Shown here: one piece after another, positions 1 through 10,900 of the stretch
Layout: every line of letters begins with the position of its first letter
Position numbering within the stretch: the first letter of the stretch is position 1
Assembly (NCBI GenBank): GCA_008973525.1
Contig: WACJ01000111.1
Location: 310,001-374,000 of the forward strand
DNA: 64,000 bases
Source: Stenopsyche tienmushanensis
Lineage: Eukaryota > Arthropoda > Insecta > Trichoptera > Stenopsychidae
Direction of reading: 5' to 3'
Made by a program: the position numbers and the translations under genes
Notes under the pieces: model-generated
Told to the model about the DNA's origin: nothing
The model's database searches: none
What the model saw: the letters and a program-made list of their open reading frames with translations, nothing else

Positions 1-556
1 TGAGAACTGGCAGCGTAAGTTGAAGATCAACTAATACATGTGAATAATTTAACAGTTGTATTCTGGCATGTTCCTGGACAATCATTATGACAGTCTGGCG
101 ACTGAGTGCCGTGGGGTTTCGGAGGGGAGGGTGTTGCCAGACTATTACCAGCTTGTTAAGATAGTACCAGACTGGTTCAAACTTGCTGAAGCTAACCATA
201 AAATGATAGTCAATTTTAAAAAGTTGGAATAAATTATTTTTAATAACATATAATATATATTTTACGTTTATAAAAACGCCAGACTAAATAGATGTTATTA
301 ACGCGTTGTCTTAATAACACTTATAAATGATTGTTTATTTTATTCATTTATAGCAATTATATATACAACAAAAAAATACTTATATAGTATTAATTATGTT
401 GAATTTTCACTAGATTTCAACCCCTCCCTTCCCAAACCCAACGGCATTCAGTCGCCAGACTGTCATAATAATAATCTGGAAACACGTCAGAATACAACTA
501 TAAAATTATTTAAATGTGTTAGATCAACTTCAATTTATGCTGCCAGTTCTTGGTAT
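1..556. mobile_element. MITE with ~130-bp terminal inverted repeats in the ChaC intron
   Basis: The first ~130 bases (from GAACTGGCAGC) are an imperfect inverted copy of about 428-554 (ending GCTGCCAGTTC). The arms share the blocks GACAGTCTGGCGACTGA and ACAGTTGTATTCTG. The centre (130-428) is AT-rich and non-coding. A single arm of the same family lies at 18672-18800, so this is a dispersed family. The element ends ~57 bases before the 3' splice site of the ChaC exon. No target duplication can be read because the left edge is at or beyond the window start. The superfamily is not recognised; an uncharacterised non-autonomous DNA transposon is the inference. Confidence 0.75.
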
Positions 557-612
557 ATTATATAATACATTTGTAATTCATAATTATTAATATTTATTTT
601 TAATTTTTTCAG

Positions 613-1095
613 GGTGTGACATGGGGACGAGCCTTCGAATTCGTCGGTGATGCAGCATTATCCTACTTGCAGAATCGAGAATGCAGATTGGGTGGCTATA
701 TCATCCAGGATGCATCATTTCATCCCGTTGGTACCGAACCGCCAATATCAACGTTAGTATACGTGGCCATTCCTGGCAATAAAGATTGGCTTGGAGAAGC
801 CCCACTGGAATCCATAGCGAACGAGGTGGTCACCAGCAGCGGGGTGGCCGGTCACAACATTGAATATGTCCTTCGGTTAGCCAGATTTATGAGAGAACAT
901 GTACCCGGAGCGAGAGACGACCATCTCTTCTCGCTGGAGAGGATGATAAGAAGGCGTGCTGCAGATCTGAAATTGTGTCTAATAAAATTGGGTGGAGACC
1001 CAGAAAGGACGCCTTCGCCGCCTCCAGCCCAAAGTACTTCCTTCCAATTCGCTGATAGGTTACCGAAGAAAAAACTACGCTGTGTCAACATGTGA
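613..1095 (+). CDS. ChaC-like glutathione-specific gamma-glutamylcyclotransferase, 3' terminal exon (partial)
   Basis: ChaC enzymes cleave the gamma-glutamyl group of glutathione to give 5-oxoproline and Cys-Gly in the cytosol. The exon opens after a TTTTTTCAG acceptor (AG at 611-612) in phase 0, so GTG at 616 is internal and not a start. Family features visible: GVTWGRAFEF (like CVWGVAY in CHAC2); NRECRLGGY, whose Glu (residue 23 of the exon) aligns with the catalytic Glu of the family; and LGEAPLESIA...GHNIEYVLRLA...DDHLFSLERMIRRR, the conserved C-terminal helices. A Pro/Ser- then Lys-rich tail of ~30 residues ends at TGA 1093-1095. The N-terminal half, with the YGSL substrate loop, must lie in exons left of the window. 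CHAC1 versus CHAC2 orthology cannot be settled from this half. No frameshift or stop is seen, so it looks functional. Confidence 0.93.
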   Translation, partial: GVTWGRAFEFVGDAALSYLQNRECRLGGYIIQDASFHPVGTEPPISTLVYVAIPGNKDWLGEAPLESIANEVVTSSGVAGHNIEYVLRLARFMREHVPGARDDHLFSLERMIRRRAADLKLCLIKLGGDPERTPSPPPAQSTSFQFADRLPKKKLRCVNM

Positions 1096-1108
1096 TTTGT
1101 TCTGTGAT

Positions 1109-1114
1109 AATAAA
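1109..1114 (+). terminator. AATAAA polyadenylation signal of the ChaC gene
   Basis: A canonical AATAAA lies 14 bases after the stop codon, followed by TG-rich sequence (TTTGTGTGATATT). This implies a very short 3' UTR. Confidence 0.6.
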
Positions 1115-1130
1115 CTAAATTTGTGTGATA

Positions 1131-3400
1131 TTATTGCGCTTTGTTAACATAGTTATGTGGAGAGTGTGATCGAAAAGAATGTAAACTCTTTACTGTTGAC
1201 GTTTAAATTGATACTCAAAAAGCGCTGTTGCTCAGATAAAAGTACTCTCATCAACCATATTAATCCTCCAATGCTTGGATCTAAGTGTCTTTAAACATTG
1301 AATTTATCCATAAGTTTTATAATATAATCTAAAATGATAATCCAATGTTTCCAAAACTATAAACTTTCCTTTAAAAGGATGTAAATGAATCACAAATGGA
1401 TCAAATCCTGTGACGACTCTGCATATATTTTTGATGCACGAAGAGTTATACATTGAATAAGCTAGTTTCTTACTTTTTGTTTTTGGATCCTTAAGTCCTT
1501 ATCTTTGTATTGATAAAGGAGGAAGGTTATTTTCATTGTTAAAAACAATTTATGATAACATTCTGAACAATTAATTTTATTAAAATAGCGCTTTTCTTGT
1601 TAATAAAGTAATATTATATGAAATTTAGTGAAACCTATTAACATATTTGCTTTAAGTTTGTGTGAATAATTTTATTTTAGTTAAGCTTTATATAAGTTAT
1701 GCAGTGGAACCTCACCTAGCAAAATAAATTGTTTCAGCGAAGTTTCTCGTTATGGAAATATATTCATGTGTTCAAATCAATGGAACGCTAGATTCCAATG
1801 CTAGGCTCAATTTTATGATATTTTCTTTGAACATATTTCATAACGATAAAGGAAACTTTAGAATATATTATGCCTTTAACGGGTAAATCTTCTGTCCCCG
1901 TTTAGGAAAAAAACTGATTCCTCTTATGACACTGGTTTAAGGAAAAGCTATTTTGACAAAATAATTTTAAAAGCTTATGATAATCAATATATTAATTGAA
2001 TTGCTCGTTAATCAAGGTTCCACTGTATTCAAATATGTTTTCCTTGTAAAATAGTAATCTCGGCAGGACCGAATTATTATTCCAAAGATTATAAATTTGT
2101 AATGAAATATGTATTAATTTATCATTAGAATAATGTGAAAGTTGTAAACTAATAGAAATTTGAGCTTTCAATATGAGCAAACTTCAATGGTGAATTTAAT
2201 ATCGAATGAACTTTCCCAATAGATAAGAAAAGAGTGAAATTTAATAGTATGCTATATTTATAATCATATGCATACATTTCATATCCTTGGCATTCTCTCA
2301 AGAGAAATTGTTAAATATTTGTATTTTAAAAATTATATAAAATCACAATAATTATTTTGTTGGATGCCAAATCACTCGATGCTGATATTTTAGCTCTTAT
2401 GGATAGTTAATGATATATTCTGCTCAAATTCGCCTTTTTAACAATCTTAATCGTGTAATAACTGTAATATAATTTTTTTAATCGGCTCATCGATACGCAT
2501 AATCGAGTAAATCTAAAATCCTATTTTTAATGGAAAGAAAATGTATATTTTTATGTATAATAATAATAATAATAAGTGCCGCCTTTTTGCACAAGTGCTT
2601 AATGCATCATTCGCATAATGAAAAATTTTGTAATCCCCTTTTTGAAATGAGCCGTGTAAATTAAATATTTTATAAAATCGATAAAACAGTATTCGAATTT
2701 TAACATTATGTATAATAACATTAGCTTGGATATTTTGTATCGTTTTTATACGAATAAAATAATAATTTATTATTTTTGGTGTTTTTATTTTATCCATGCT
2801 TGATGAAGTTAAATATATATTATTATATTGAGTGTATAACTTTTAATTTTATTGAAATACTTCATGAATATATTTAATTGGATGACTACATCAAAGACAG
2901 CTTGGGATTTTTTTTGAATCATCTAAAGACAGTTTTAAAAATATTCCGCACTTTATATGTATATTTAGTTTAAAATTGCTCCAATACATTTAATGATATA
3001 AATATGTATTAATGTATTTATTGTATGATTGAATGTTTATTGGCGTTAAAATATTATTTTTATGTTAATAAAATGCATGGTATATTTTAAAAAGCTTAAA
3101 TATTTTAAATAAGCAGACCACTTTACCCAATTTTATGCCCGGTCACATAGTGTTGATTTAAAATGATTTCGGATTGCTTGAAATAATTCAAATAGATGTA
3201 ATTTTAAATATCATTATAGTTTTTTAATGTTAGAATTTGGATGAAAGTAATGGACAAAAAAATCGCTGGCATTCGATTGCGGATATTCGTAAATGTCGCG
3301 GCTGCGCGTTTGTATCATATTTGCATTACTGACGGAGTCAAATCAGCACCTTCGATTTAAATGTGTTATTTAAAGTAAATTATTTTATTCAAATGAAATT
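1131..3400. other. AT-rich intergenic DNA between the ChaC and SR-protein genes
   Basis: No coding stretch with recognisable protein similarity is seen; short open frames here are low-complexity. The tract contains the MITE at 1702-2025 and a short TAA microsatellite near 2560. The right end leads into the CpG-rich promoter of the SR gene. Confidence 0.6.
1702..2025. mobile_element. Short pogo/Tigger-type MITE
   Basis: CAGTGGAACCT at the left edge is inverted as AGGTTCCACTG at the right edge. The right side is followed by TA (2026-2027), the Tc1/mariner/pogo target dinucleotide; on the left TA is degraded to TG. The ends match those of the larger pogo-like element at 18945-20623 (CAGTGAAACCTCG / CGAGGTTCCACTG). 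The 324-bp interior is AT-rich, with TTTCTCGTTATGG echoed inverted, and encodes nothing. Confidence 0.7.
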
Positions 3401-3419
3401 TAATATAATTAATAATGAT

Positions 3420-3610
3420 TATTTTTGAATTTTAAACGATGTTCGGTTGTTGCAATCGGTTCATAGAGAAAGTTATAAGTCGGAGTGGTGGGGAGTTTCC
3501 TGCGCGCGTTGGTCTCACTTCCTGTGCGCCATTCGGCCTCTTGCCGTGATTGGTACTGGCTGTCTCACGCACTTCACGAGCCGTAGCTGAGTCCACACCG
3601 GAGGCTCCCG
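3420..3610 (+). promoter_or_regulatory. Promoter and non-coding first exon of the SR-protein gene
   Basis: Composition shifts abruptly from AT-rich to GC/CpG-rich. An ETS-like CACTTCCTGTG and an inverted CCAAT (GATTGG) are present. The segment ends at GGCTCCCG followed by a consensus 5' splice site GTAAGT at 3611, and has no usable start codon in frame, so it fits a 5' UTR exon spliced to 7963. No TATA box is seen. The transcription start is not resolved; about 3470-3520 is inferred. Confidence 0.55.
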
Positions 3611-4830
3611 GTAAGTTTGCTTCTCTTTTATGTCTTCCTTGTTTGTAGCGGTGTTTTTGCGTATTTTGTCGCGTATTGATCGAAATGTAAGGTTTCGCCG
3701 GTTCGCAATTACGCCGCTTGAGGGCCGCCATTTTGTACAGAACCGCCTCGTGGTCCGTATTGATCGAACGCGAGGGACGCCGCTCGGTTCCGTTGTGGAT
3801 GCGACTTCTGTTTTTGCCGCATTCCCGAGTGTTTGATATTCGCAGAGCTTCGTATTGAGACGATGTCAGGTACGCAATATGGAAACGACCGGCTATACGA
3901 TCAATTATTTTCGGCCTCTATAAATATGCTCGCACTTGCGGTAATAAATATGTCTGTTGCGGTCGTTTAGGAGGCTAATGTGTCGGTTTATTTGCGTCCG
4001 GGTTCGATTTCGGTATTCGATTATCTTCGGCGGTGGCGGGTAAACAAATATAGGAAGCGCGTCACGTAGGCGTCGTTATTGCGACGCTATGGCGCGTCCT
4101 GATTTGTTGCCACGTCGTCCTTTGCGATTAGATTCGCAGTCTCAGATTGCATATCTTGCTGATCTCGCAAGATTAATGCTCTTATGTAAGCGCCGAATAT
4201 TAATTGCATCCGGCGAAAACGTGTCGCGTGCTCTCAATAAATTGCAGTGAAAGGCGAAACCTGAAAATGCGTTTATAGAGTGTCGTTATTATACTACACT
4301 CGCTCTGAGAATAATACGATCTCGCCACAATTGCCAATTTATCTAGTTCTATATATTCCTGTAAGACATGTGACATTTAACCTATGAAAATTAACATTGT
4401 ATCTAAATAGGTCCTTCAATACTTGCGTCCAAAAGATCATGGCTAAACGCATAGTTTATGTATAATATTGAATTAAAATTAACCTTGCGTTATTTATGAC
4501 GTGAGCATTTTCCACATTTTTAATTGTTCTGTTAACTGCCATATGCGTCTATAGACGTGGCCGAGAGCTTGTATCCATGTGCCATATGCGTCTATGATTT
4601 ACCCAAACATATTTTAATTCTGGCTGTTTCATTCTTAAATTTTTGAAGAGCATCGGGACTCACTCAAAACTCTCCACGCACGGCTCATTTGCCTTTTGAA
4701 ATATCTATCAAATTAATTATCTTGCAGACCTTTTATGTCGGCAATTTATGCTTACATATTTTTTTTATTTTGCGCTTGCTAAATATAAAAGTAGCAATCA
4801 TAGCTAATTTGATATCAGTTGTGAGTAATA

Positions 4831-6523
4831 CAGTAAACGCAAGATGGTGTCGGATTGTCCAATTTGTCAGACTATAAAATAATGCCCTTGACCCTTTATA
4901 GTTCGTAACTTTTTGCAAAAGAGTACATTAGAAACCTCATGTTATGAGTTTAATTTGTTCCGGAAGATAGCTCGTAACCCAAATAGAGTTTTTCCATATA
5001 TAATGGAAATGCAATTAATTAGTTCCGGACCCCCAAAAATATTACTATAAAATTTTTTTTAATAATAATGTTAACACATCTCCATCGGACTCCTTTTGGT
5101 GTCGCCCGGTAACGACGGATCATCATCGAAGAACTCGCCTTTCTGTTGGGGAAGGGGCCGCGTCTGCCATTCATTGGTAGAAGAAGGCAACAAACTGGGG
5201 GATTGCAAAGTCGGCAGCACCCTCAAATAGAAGAAGGCATCGTGGTAGCATAGGGGAGGTTGTGGGAGAATTCAGTAACTATTGCTGTCTTCTTCGATCA
5301 GCTATATCTCGGAAGAACTGTCAACAGATTCACTCTCGCAATTACACTTAATTTTTAGATGATTTTGGCTCACTTTCTTCACCATCTTTAACTTTTCTCT
5401 TAAAATTTTTTTCAATCGACACTTGTTTTTGGCAATTTTTCAACACTGCTGAAATGAACCATAGCAATATCGGATGATTTTCTTCCACAAATGTTTTGTA
5501 ATTTTAACCACATTAAAATATGAGCTCTAATCTCTTCCTTTAGCAGTTTCTTTTTCTCCCACTCGTCTTCTTTCACTGCTGGCAGTCTCTTAGTTGACGA
5601 TGTTGTTCACGCAACTTCAACTCGTCGATGTCCTCGCTATGTTCTGTTATGAATTCCACGACGCCTAGAGATTTGCCCAAGGACACAATTTCTTCGACAG
5701 GCTCCTTTTCATGCACAAACCTCTCGAAGTCTCGTTCTAAAACCACCTCAGGCCACAACTTTCTGTACGCAGGGTTCAGTGTTCTTCTTGAGACTCCCTG
5801 TTATGCTGCATCGATGAGTTTCAAGCACCCTACGATATCGAAATGATTTTTCCAAAATTTTCGTAGGACATCGAAGTAGAGTTTAAAAAAACTTCTTGAA
5901 GTTGGAGTTAACTTTCTGATCCATGGGTTGCAGGATAGGAGTTGTGCCGAGTGGAAGAAAGAAAATTTTTGTTAAACTGAACTCCTCCAAAATATCTTGA
6001 ATCCTGAATTCTCTCGGTTGTGGGCAAGAGCATTATCCATAATTAGCATAGCTTTCAGAGGAAGATTATTATCCAGCAGGTATTTTTTATTATCTTAGGA
6101 TCAGCAGCAATCCACCCATTCGGTAAACAGCTCTGTTGGTCATCCATGCCTTGCTGTTTGACCTCCAGTTAACAGACAGCCTGTCCTTTTGCACTTTCCA
6201 CCTCTTGAATGCTTACGGTTTCTCCGAAGAGTAAAAAAGAAGAGGCTTTATCTTGTCGCATTTGCACAAAAGAGTGTCAGACGGTCTTTCATCGGTTTAT
6301 AACCTGATAACTTGGTCCAACAGAACCGGTTGTAGTCTTGTCTGTCTTGGCTTGTAACCAGAAACACTCATATTATAGAATCGATGCCATAATCACAATG
6401 GCCATAGCAGTTATAAAAGATAAAAACCTGTTAGTGTCATCAAACATATTCCATGATGATTTTTGAAGCATTACGGTTTAGGTGGTCCAGAATCGCACGT
6501 TTTACATTGACGAAGCTTTACTG
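4831..6523 (-). mobile_element. Degenerate Tigger (pogo superfamily) DNA transposon in SR-gene intron 1
   Basis: Bounded by CAGTAAA (after TA 4829-4830) and TTTACTG (before TA 6524-6525); 1693 bp. The minus strand carries a broken transposase: KPMKDRLTLLLCANA then KPLLFYSSEKP, WRSN.KAWMTN and AMLIMDNALAHN (DDE-core signatures of Tigger transposases), followed by LWPEVVLERDFERFV and EPVEEIVSLGKSLG (the helical C-terminal part, open over 5573-5758). Several stops and frameshifts are present and the N-terminal HTH is missing, so it is inactive. A deletion relative lies at 18162-18665. Confidence 0.85.
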
Positions 6524-6525
6524 TA

Positions 6526-7960
6526 TATATGCAATATGTTAGCATAGGGGAGATGGCTTATGTTAAGGCAGTTAGGCGGTTAAATACTAAATTTATTTTT
6601 TTGCATAAATTGATGCAATCATGTTTTTTTAAATAATCGTTTGTCCAAAAAAATAAAGCAAGAAGACAGTTGTTTCAAAAGAGAATCGGTGGCCATAATG
6701 TGTGTTTACATTTTAAAAGCTTTTTTATGAAGATGAATCCGGTCAGAAGTAATAAATTATGTTTCCAAACATGCCAGAAATGGCAACGAGGTCACGGTAT
6801 AAAGAATTCTTTTCAATTTTCCTTGTATTGATATTAATATTTTTAAAAAATATTTGCTAGCTATCGTGGAAAATTGGGCCTCTCCCAATTGTATCAGCCG
6901 TGTTAGATATGAATTATCTAAAAAAATATTTAATGACAAATAAAATCAAGTGCTGATTACAGTCAAGTCATTGACGCAGATTAGGGTTACTGTGATATTT
7001 TTAACTGCTGAACAGCAATACAGATAACAATGTGGTCATTTTGTTTTGATCTTTCTTAAATCTTCATAAATCGTAAAAAAAAATTGGGGTCAAGTACTTG
7101 ATGTAGAAAACGATAATGATCATATTGGGGCCGGAAATAAATATTGAATCATAGTGTGGAGACGGCTCGTCCCTGATTTTACCGGATTCATTATCTTCGA
7201 CGAATTCTGTGTCTCGCAGCCTCTAATATATTATCGGCGCTGATGATTGTTGGTCATCAGGATGATTCTAACTGTTAGGAATATACTGAAATAATACTTA
7301 AATGACTTCTTTAATAACATTTCAACAAGAATTGATTGCTTTTATATTAATTTGAATATTAATGTATTTTAAAATATAAAGACATCTGGAAAATATTTCG
7401 TATGCAAGTATTAGGCAACAAGACCAATAGATATGACCTTAATACTTGCTTCTTTATTATTTTTCTGTCTTGTCTGCTATTGGATGGAGCAAATTGTTCA
7501 CATCGTTCAACTCCACACAGATGTTTTTGCACTTTTGCAAACAGAAATACTGACTAATTTATATACATATTCAACGTCTTCGTTTTTGCAAATGTAATTT
7601 TATGCAATCAAAAAATATCTTCCCCCGTGCGTTCCGCGCATTTGTAAATATGATCGAATGTATTAAACGTCTGCAAATTTATTTTTTTAGTCCGTATTAT
7701 AAATAGTCTATTCTCTGCTGTGCACAGTATACACAAGTGTGATCATATTTATGCTGTATGCCTGTTCTAATATTGTAACAATGAAATTGAGACTTCATTT
7801 GAAACATTCGATAATTCAAATAATTTGGCACTCGCTCAAGATTCAAAATATATTATAATTTTTAGGTCGCAGCAATGTCTATAGATTATATGGATTTTGC
7901 AATCGTTAAAAAATGTTTTGTAAGGATTCATCGATTTTTAATTTTAATTTTTTTTTTTTC
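6526..7960. other. SR-gene intron 1, AT-rich remainder
   Basis: Unique AT-rich intron sequence. No coding similarity or inverted-repeat pair was identified. It ends in the long polypyrimidine tract (7941-7960) before the coding exon. Confidence 0.5.
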
Positions 7961-7962
7961 AG

Positions 7963-10900
7963 GAAAAATGGTGGGTTCTAGAGTATATGTGGGGGGACTT
8001 CCCTTCGGTGTCCGACAGCGTGACATCGAAAAGTTCTTCAAAGGGTTTGGAAAAACCCGAGACATATTAATTAAAAATGGATATGGTTTTGTAGTAAGTT
8101 TCTTTTTCAATTACATTACAATTTATTTTTATTAACGCGTTACACGTCATATTCGTACTGGTTTTGTAATTTATATTTGGCGTGAAACGTGTTAATATTT
8201 TTACATGATGCTTTTTCATCTTTCGGGGCTGAATATCTTGATGCCAGCTTATCTACTGATAAATTAAAATGTTTATTTTTACAACTTTTCCGTAAATGCG
8301 TGTGTATTTAAATATTTTTTTAATTTGCCCAACAGGAATTTGATGACTACAGAGATGCAGATGATGCTGTTTATGAGCTGAATGGGAAAGAACTCCTGGG
8401 CGAGAGGTAAATTTTAATTTTTTGAAGTTACATTTCATTTGAAGAATTATCATGTTTTTTTTGATATAACATATTTTATGATTTTACATGGATTCTAAAT
8501 ATTCATTATTATTTTTTTATATCACTACAAAATTATATTATAAATCCATTTGAAAATTTATACTTTTTCTGCTTTAACAAATTCACTATTTTTACATTAA
8601 TATTTGTAGTACAAATTAAATATCTTTACATTTTTACCCCCCCAAAACAATATTTAATCAGATATCAATGGAATCATATTTATCTTGGTTAACTATGGCA
8701 GATTTTCAACAGAGTTCATGTATGCATATATGCTGCCATTGGAATATGAATCCATTGTTATTTAGATGTTCTTTCTATTGATTTTAAAAAATTATTCTTT
8801 AATGAATTTTGTGAGAATTTAGATCAGAATGGTTTGTTATTTTTTTTTTTTTAATTATAAAACCAAGTGAGAAATATCTCGTAATATGTTTTTTTCTTGA
8901 ATGATTCTGCTATTTAATCAATTGTGTGTATTTTCACTTGCTTTTATAGTAGTTTTATTAGTTAATCCTTTTTTTAAATTTCATTTGCCAGATGTTTTAT
9001 TTTAATAGATGAAAATATTTCTAAGATAGCAATTAGAAAAAATGTGAGATTTTATTCTGAAGGAGGATGGAAATATGTGGATTTTACATATGAAGTTTGA
9101 AATTTTATTTTATATCAAGCATTAACCCTTTGTACTTGAGTGCCGCCTTAGCATTGGTATTTTAAAGTCAAAATTATGTTTTTATAAGCTTTTTTAACAA
9201 TAACTCAAAAGGTGAGAAGCTTGATTCGATATTTCGGATTTCAAATGTTGGAATGTATGCGAACAACAAGAATGAAAGTTAATAGATCATAGGAGAAGGG
9301 GCAGATGCTGCCAGTGGGTCCAGGGCTGAGAGCGGCTTTGTATGTGTGTTGGCAGGGTGGTGGTGGAAGCAGCTCGTGGCATCGACAGGCGGCGTGATTA
9401 TGGTCGTGATGACTGGCGTCGCCCACCACGCCACGGAGACAAGTGAGATATCTGCACTCTGAATCTTATTATTCTGGCTACCTGCATTGGCAGCTTTGGA
9501 TTCATGTGCCCTTTGCTTAATATCCTTTCCTCAGCATTTTATCGATGTACATCCACCAAACTCCCGTTCTTTCCCCGTCAAAAATAATTTTTCGTCCCCA
9601 GTTTTCCACTCCATTGCAGTTGGGAGGATAATGATTGCTGTTTCTAGGAACCCCTTGACATGTGCTAAGCCACGTTGTGGCTTTCTACATTAGTACCGTG
9701 GCCTGACCGGTTAAAAGACGGGTATGGGGGACGTGGCTGAGGCAGTGGTGTTGTGTTACAGGGTATCTGTGGAGAGAGCCCGAGGCACACCACGAGGGGC
9801 GGACATGTGGCGCGACTACGGGCGCTATGGGGCACCTCCACCGCGCAGACCCCGTAGCCGGGATAAATACGACTCGCGCGCTCCCATGTGACCAAAATGC
9901 CTTATATAACCTAAAATAGTTGATAGTTCTCTAAAATCTCTGAATTAAAATCATGATGCAAGACTTATTTTACTATTATATTAGTGAAAAACAAGTATTT
10001 TTTTTAAATTTATTATTTCATTTTAAATATTTTTTTATTATATGTTAATTTTATAATAGTTATTGAATTTAAGTTTGTTCAATATATACTATTGAGTTTA
10101 CAGGTTCGAATCCTACTCAAAAAAAAAAAATCATAGTCATAGTTGTAATTTCTTTCATAAAAAATATATTGATACTTTTACTTTAAAATTAATATTAAAA
10201 TCTTTATTTTATAGATAGTAAATTATTAAAATAACGAATTTAAAATAACTGCTGATTTATGTTATTCAGGTATGGTCCACCAACACGTACTGAGTTCCGG
10301 CTTATTGTGGAGAACCTTTCCAGTCGGATTAGCTGGCAGGTAAACTAACTACAAATTTTATGTAGAGACATAATTATTTTTATTTGTGGGGTTGCTTAAT
10401 ATTGTGACAGTGTCAATGAGTTTTCCTATATACAGTTGTCTATATAATAATGTCGGTGTGTGTACTCCATACATTTATATGAGGGCGATTCAAACATAAC
10501 CCAAAATTTTGCTATACGAATGGAGTATCTTATTTTTTTGCATAGTTCCCTTCATTAGAAATATATTTATTCCATTGGATAGGAAGCTTCTTGATGATCC
10601 CGTCACTGAAGAAAGAAGGCGGCCGCTCCGAAAACCAGTTATGCATGTATTGTTCAACAGTATGAACATTTTCAACATTAGTATTCACAACTGATACAAT
10701 CTTAATGCGGCTATCGCCCTTCACAAGCTTATTCACGGCTCGAATTTTGTCCTATTTCGACTTTCACGAAATTTGGAGTCTGTTTAAAATTTCACTTGAT
10801 ATCAAACCTTGGTTTACGAGAAAACCTAATAATTATGCGTTGGATGCTACGTCTCACTCGCTCATGGGCGTACTGAAGTGGCAAACGTATATATTAGGGC

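Noticed and set aside
616..616. GTG at 616 as a protein start for the ChaC fragment
   Set aside because: A consensus 3' splice site ends at 612 and the family's N-terminal half is missing, so this is an internal exon codon.
3630..3836. 68-codon open frame (+) after the B52 first exon
   Set aside because: It lies wholly in intron 1 after a GTAAGT donor; it is open only because the CpG-rich DNA has few stops and shows no protein motif.
7225..7285. Third box C/D snoRNA in B52 intron 1 (CTGATGATTG...)
   Set aside because: C-like words occur but no matching D box, stem or rRNA-complementary guide could be placed, and the distance to the exon is wrong.
7875..8135. ATG at 7875 as an upstream start of the SR protein
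   Set aside because: The reading runs through a polypyrimidine tract and AG acceptor; the family start [10 protein letters not shown] is at 7968 within the exon.
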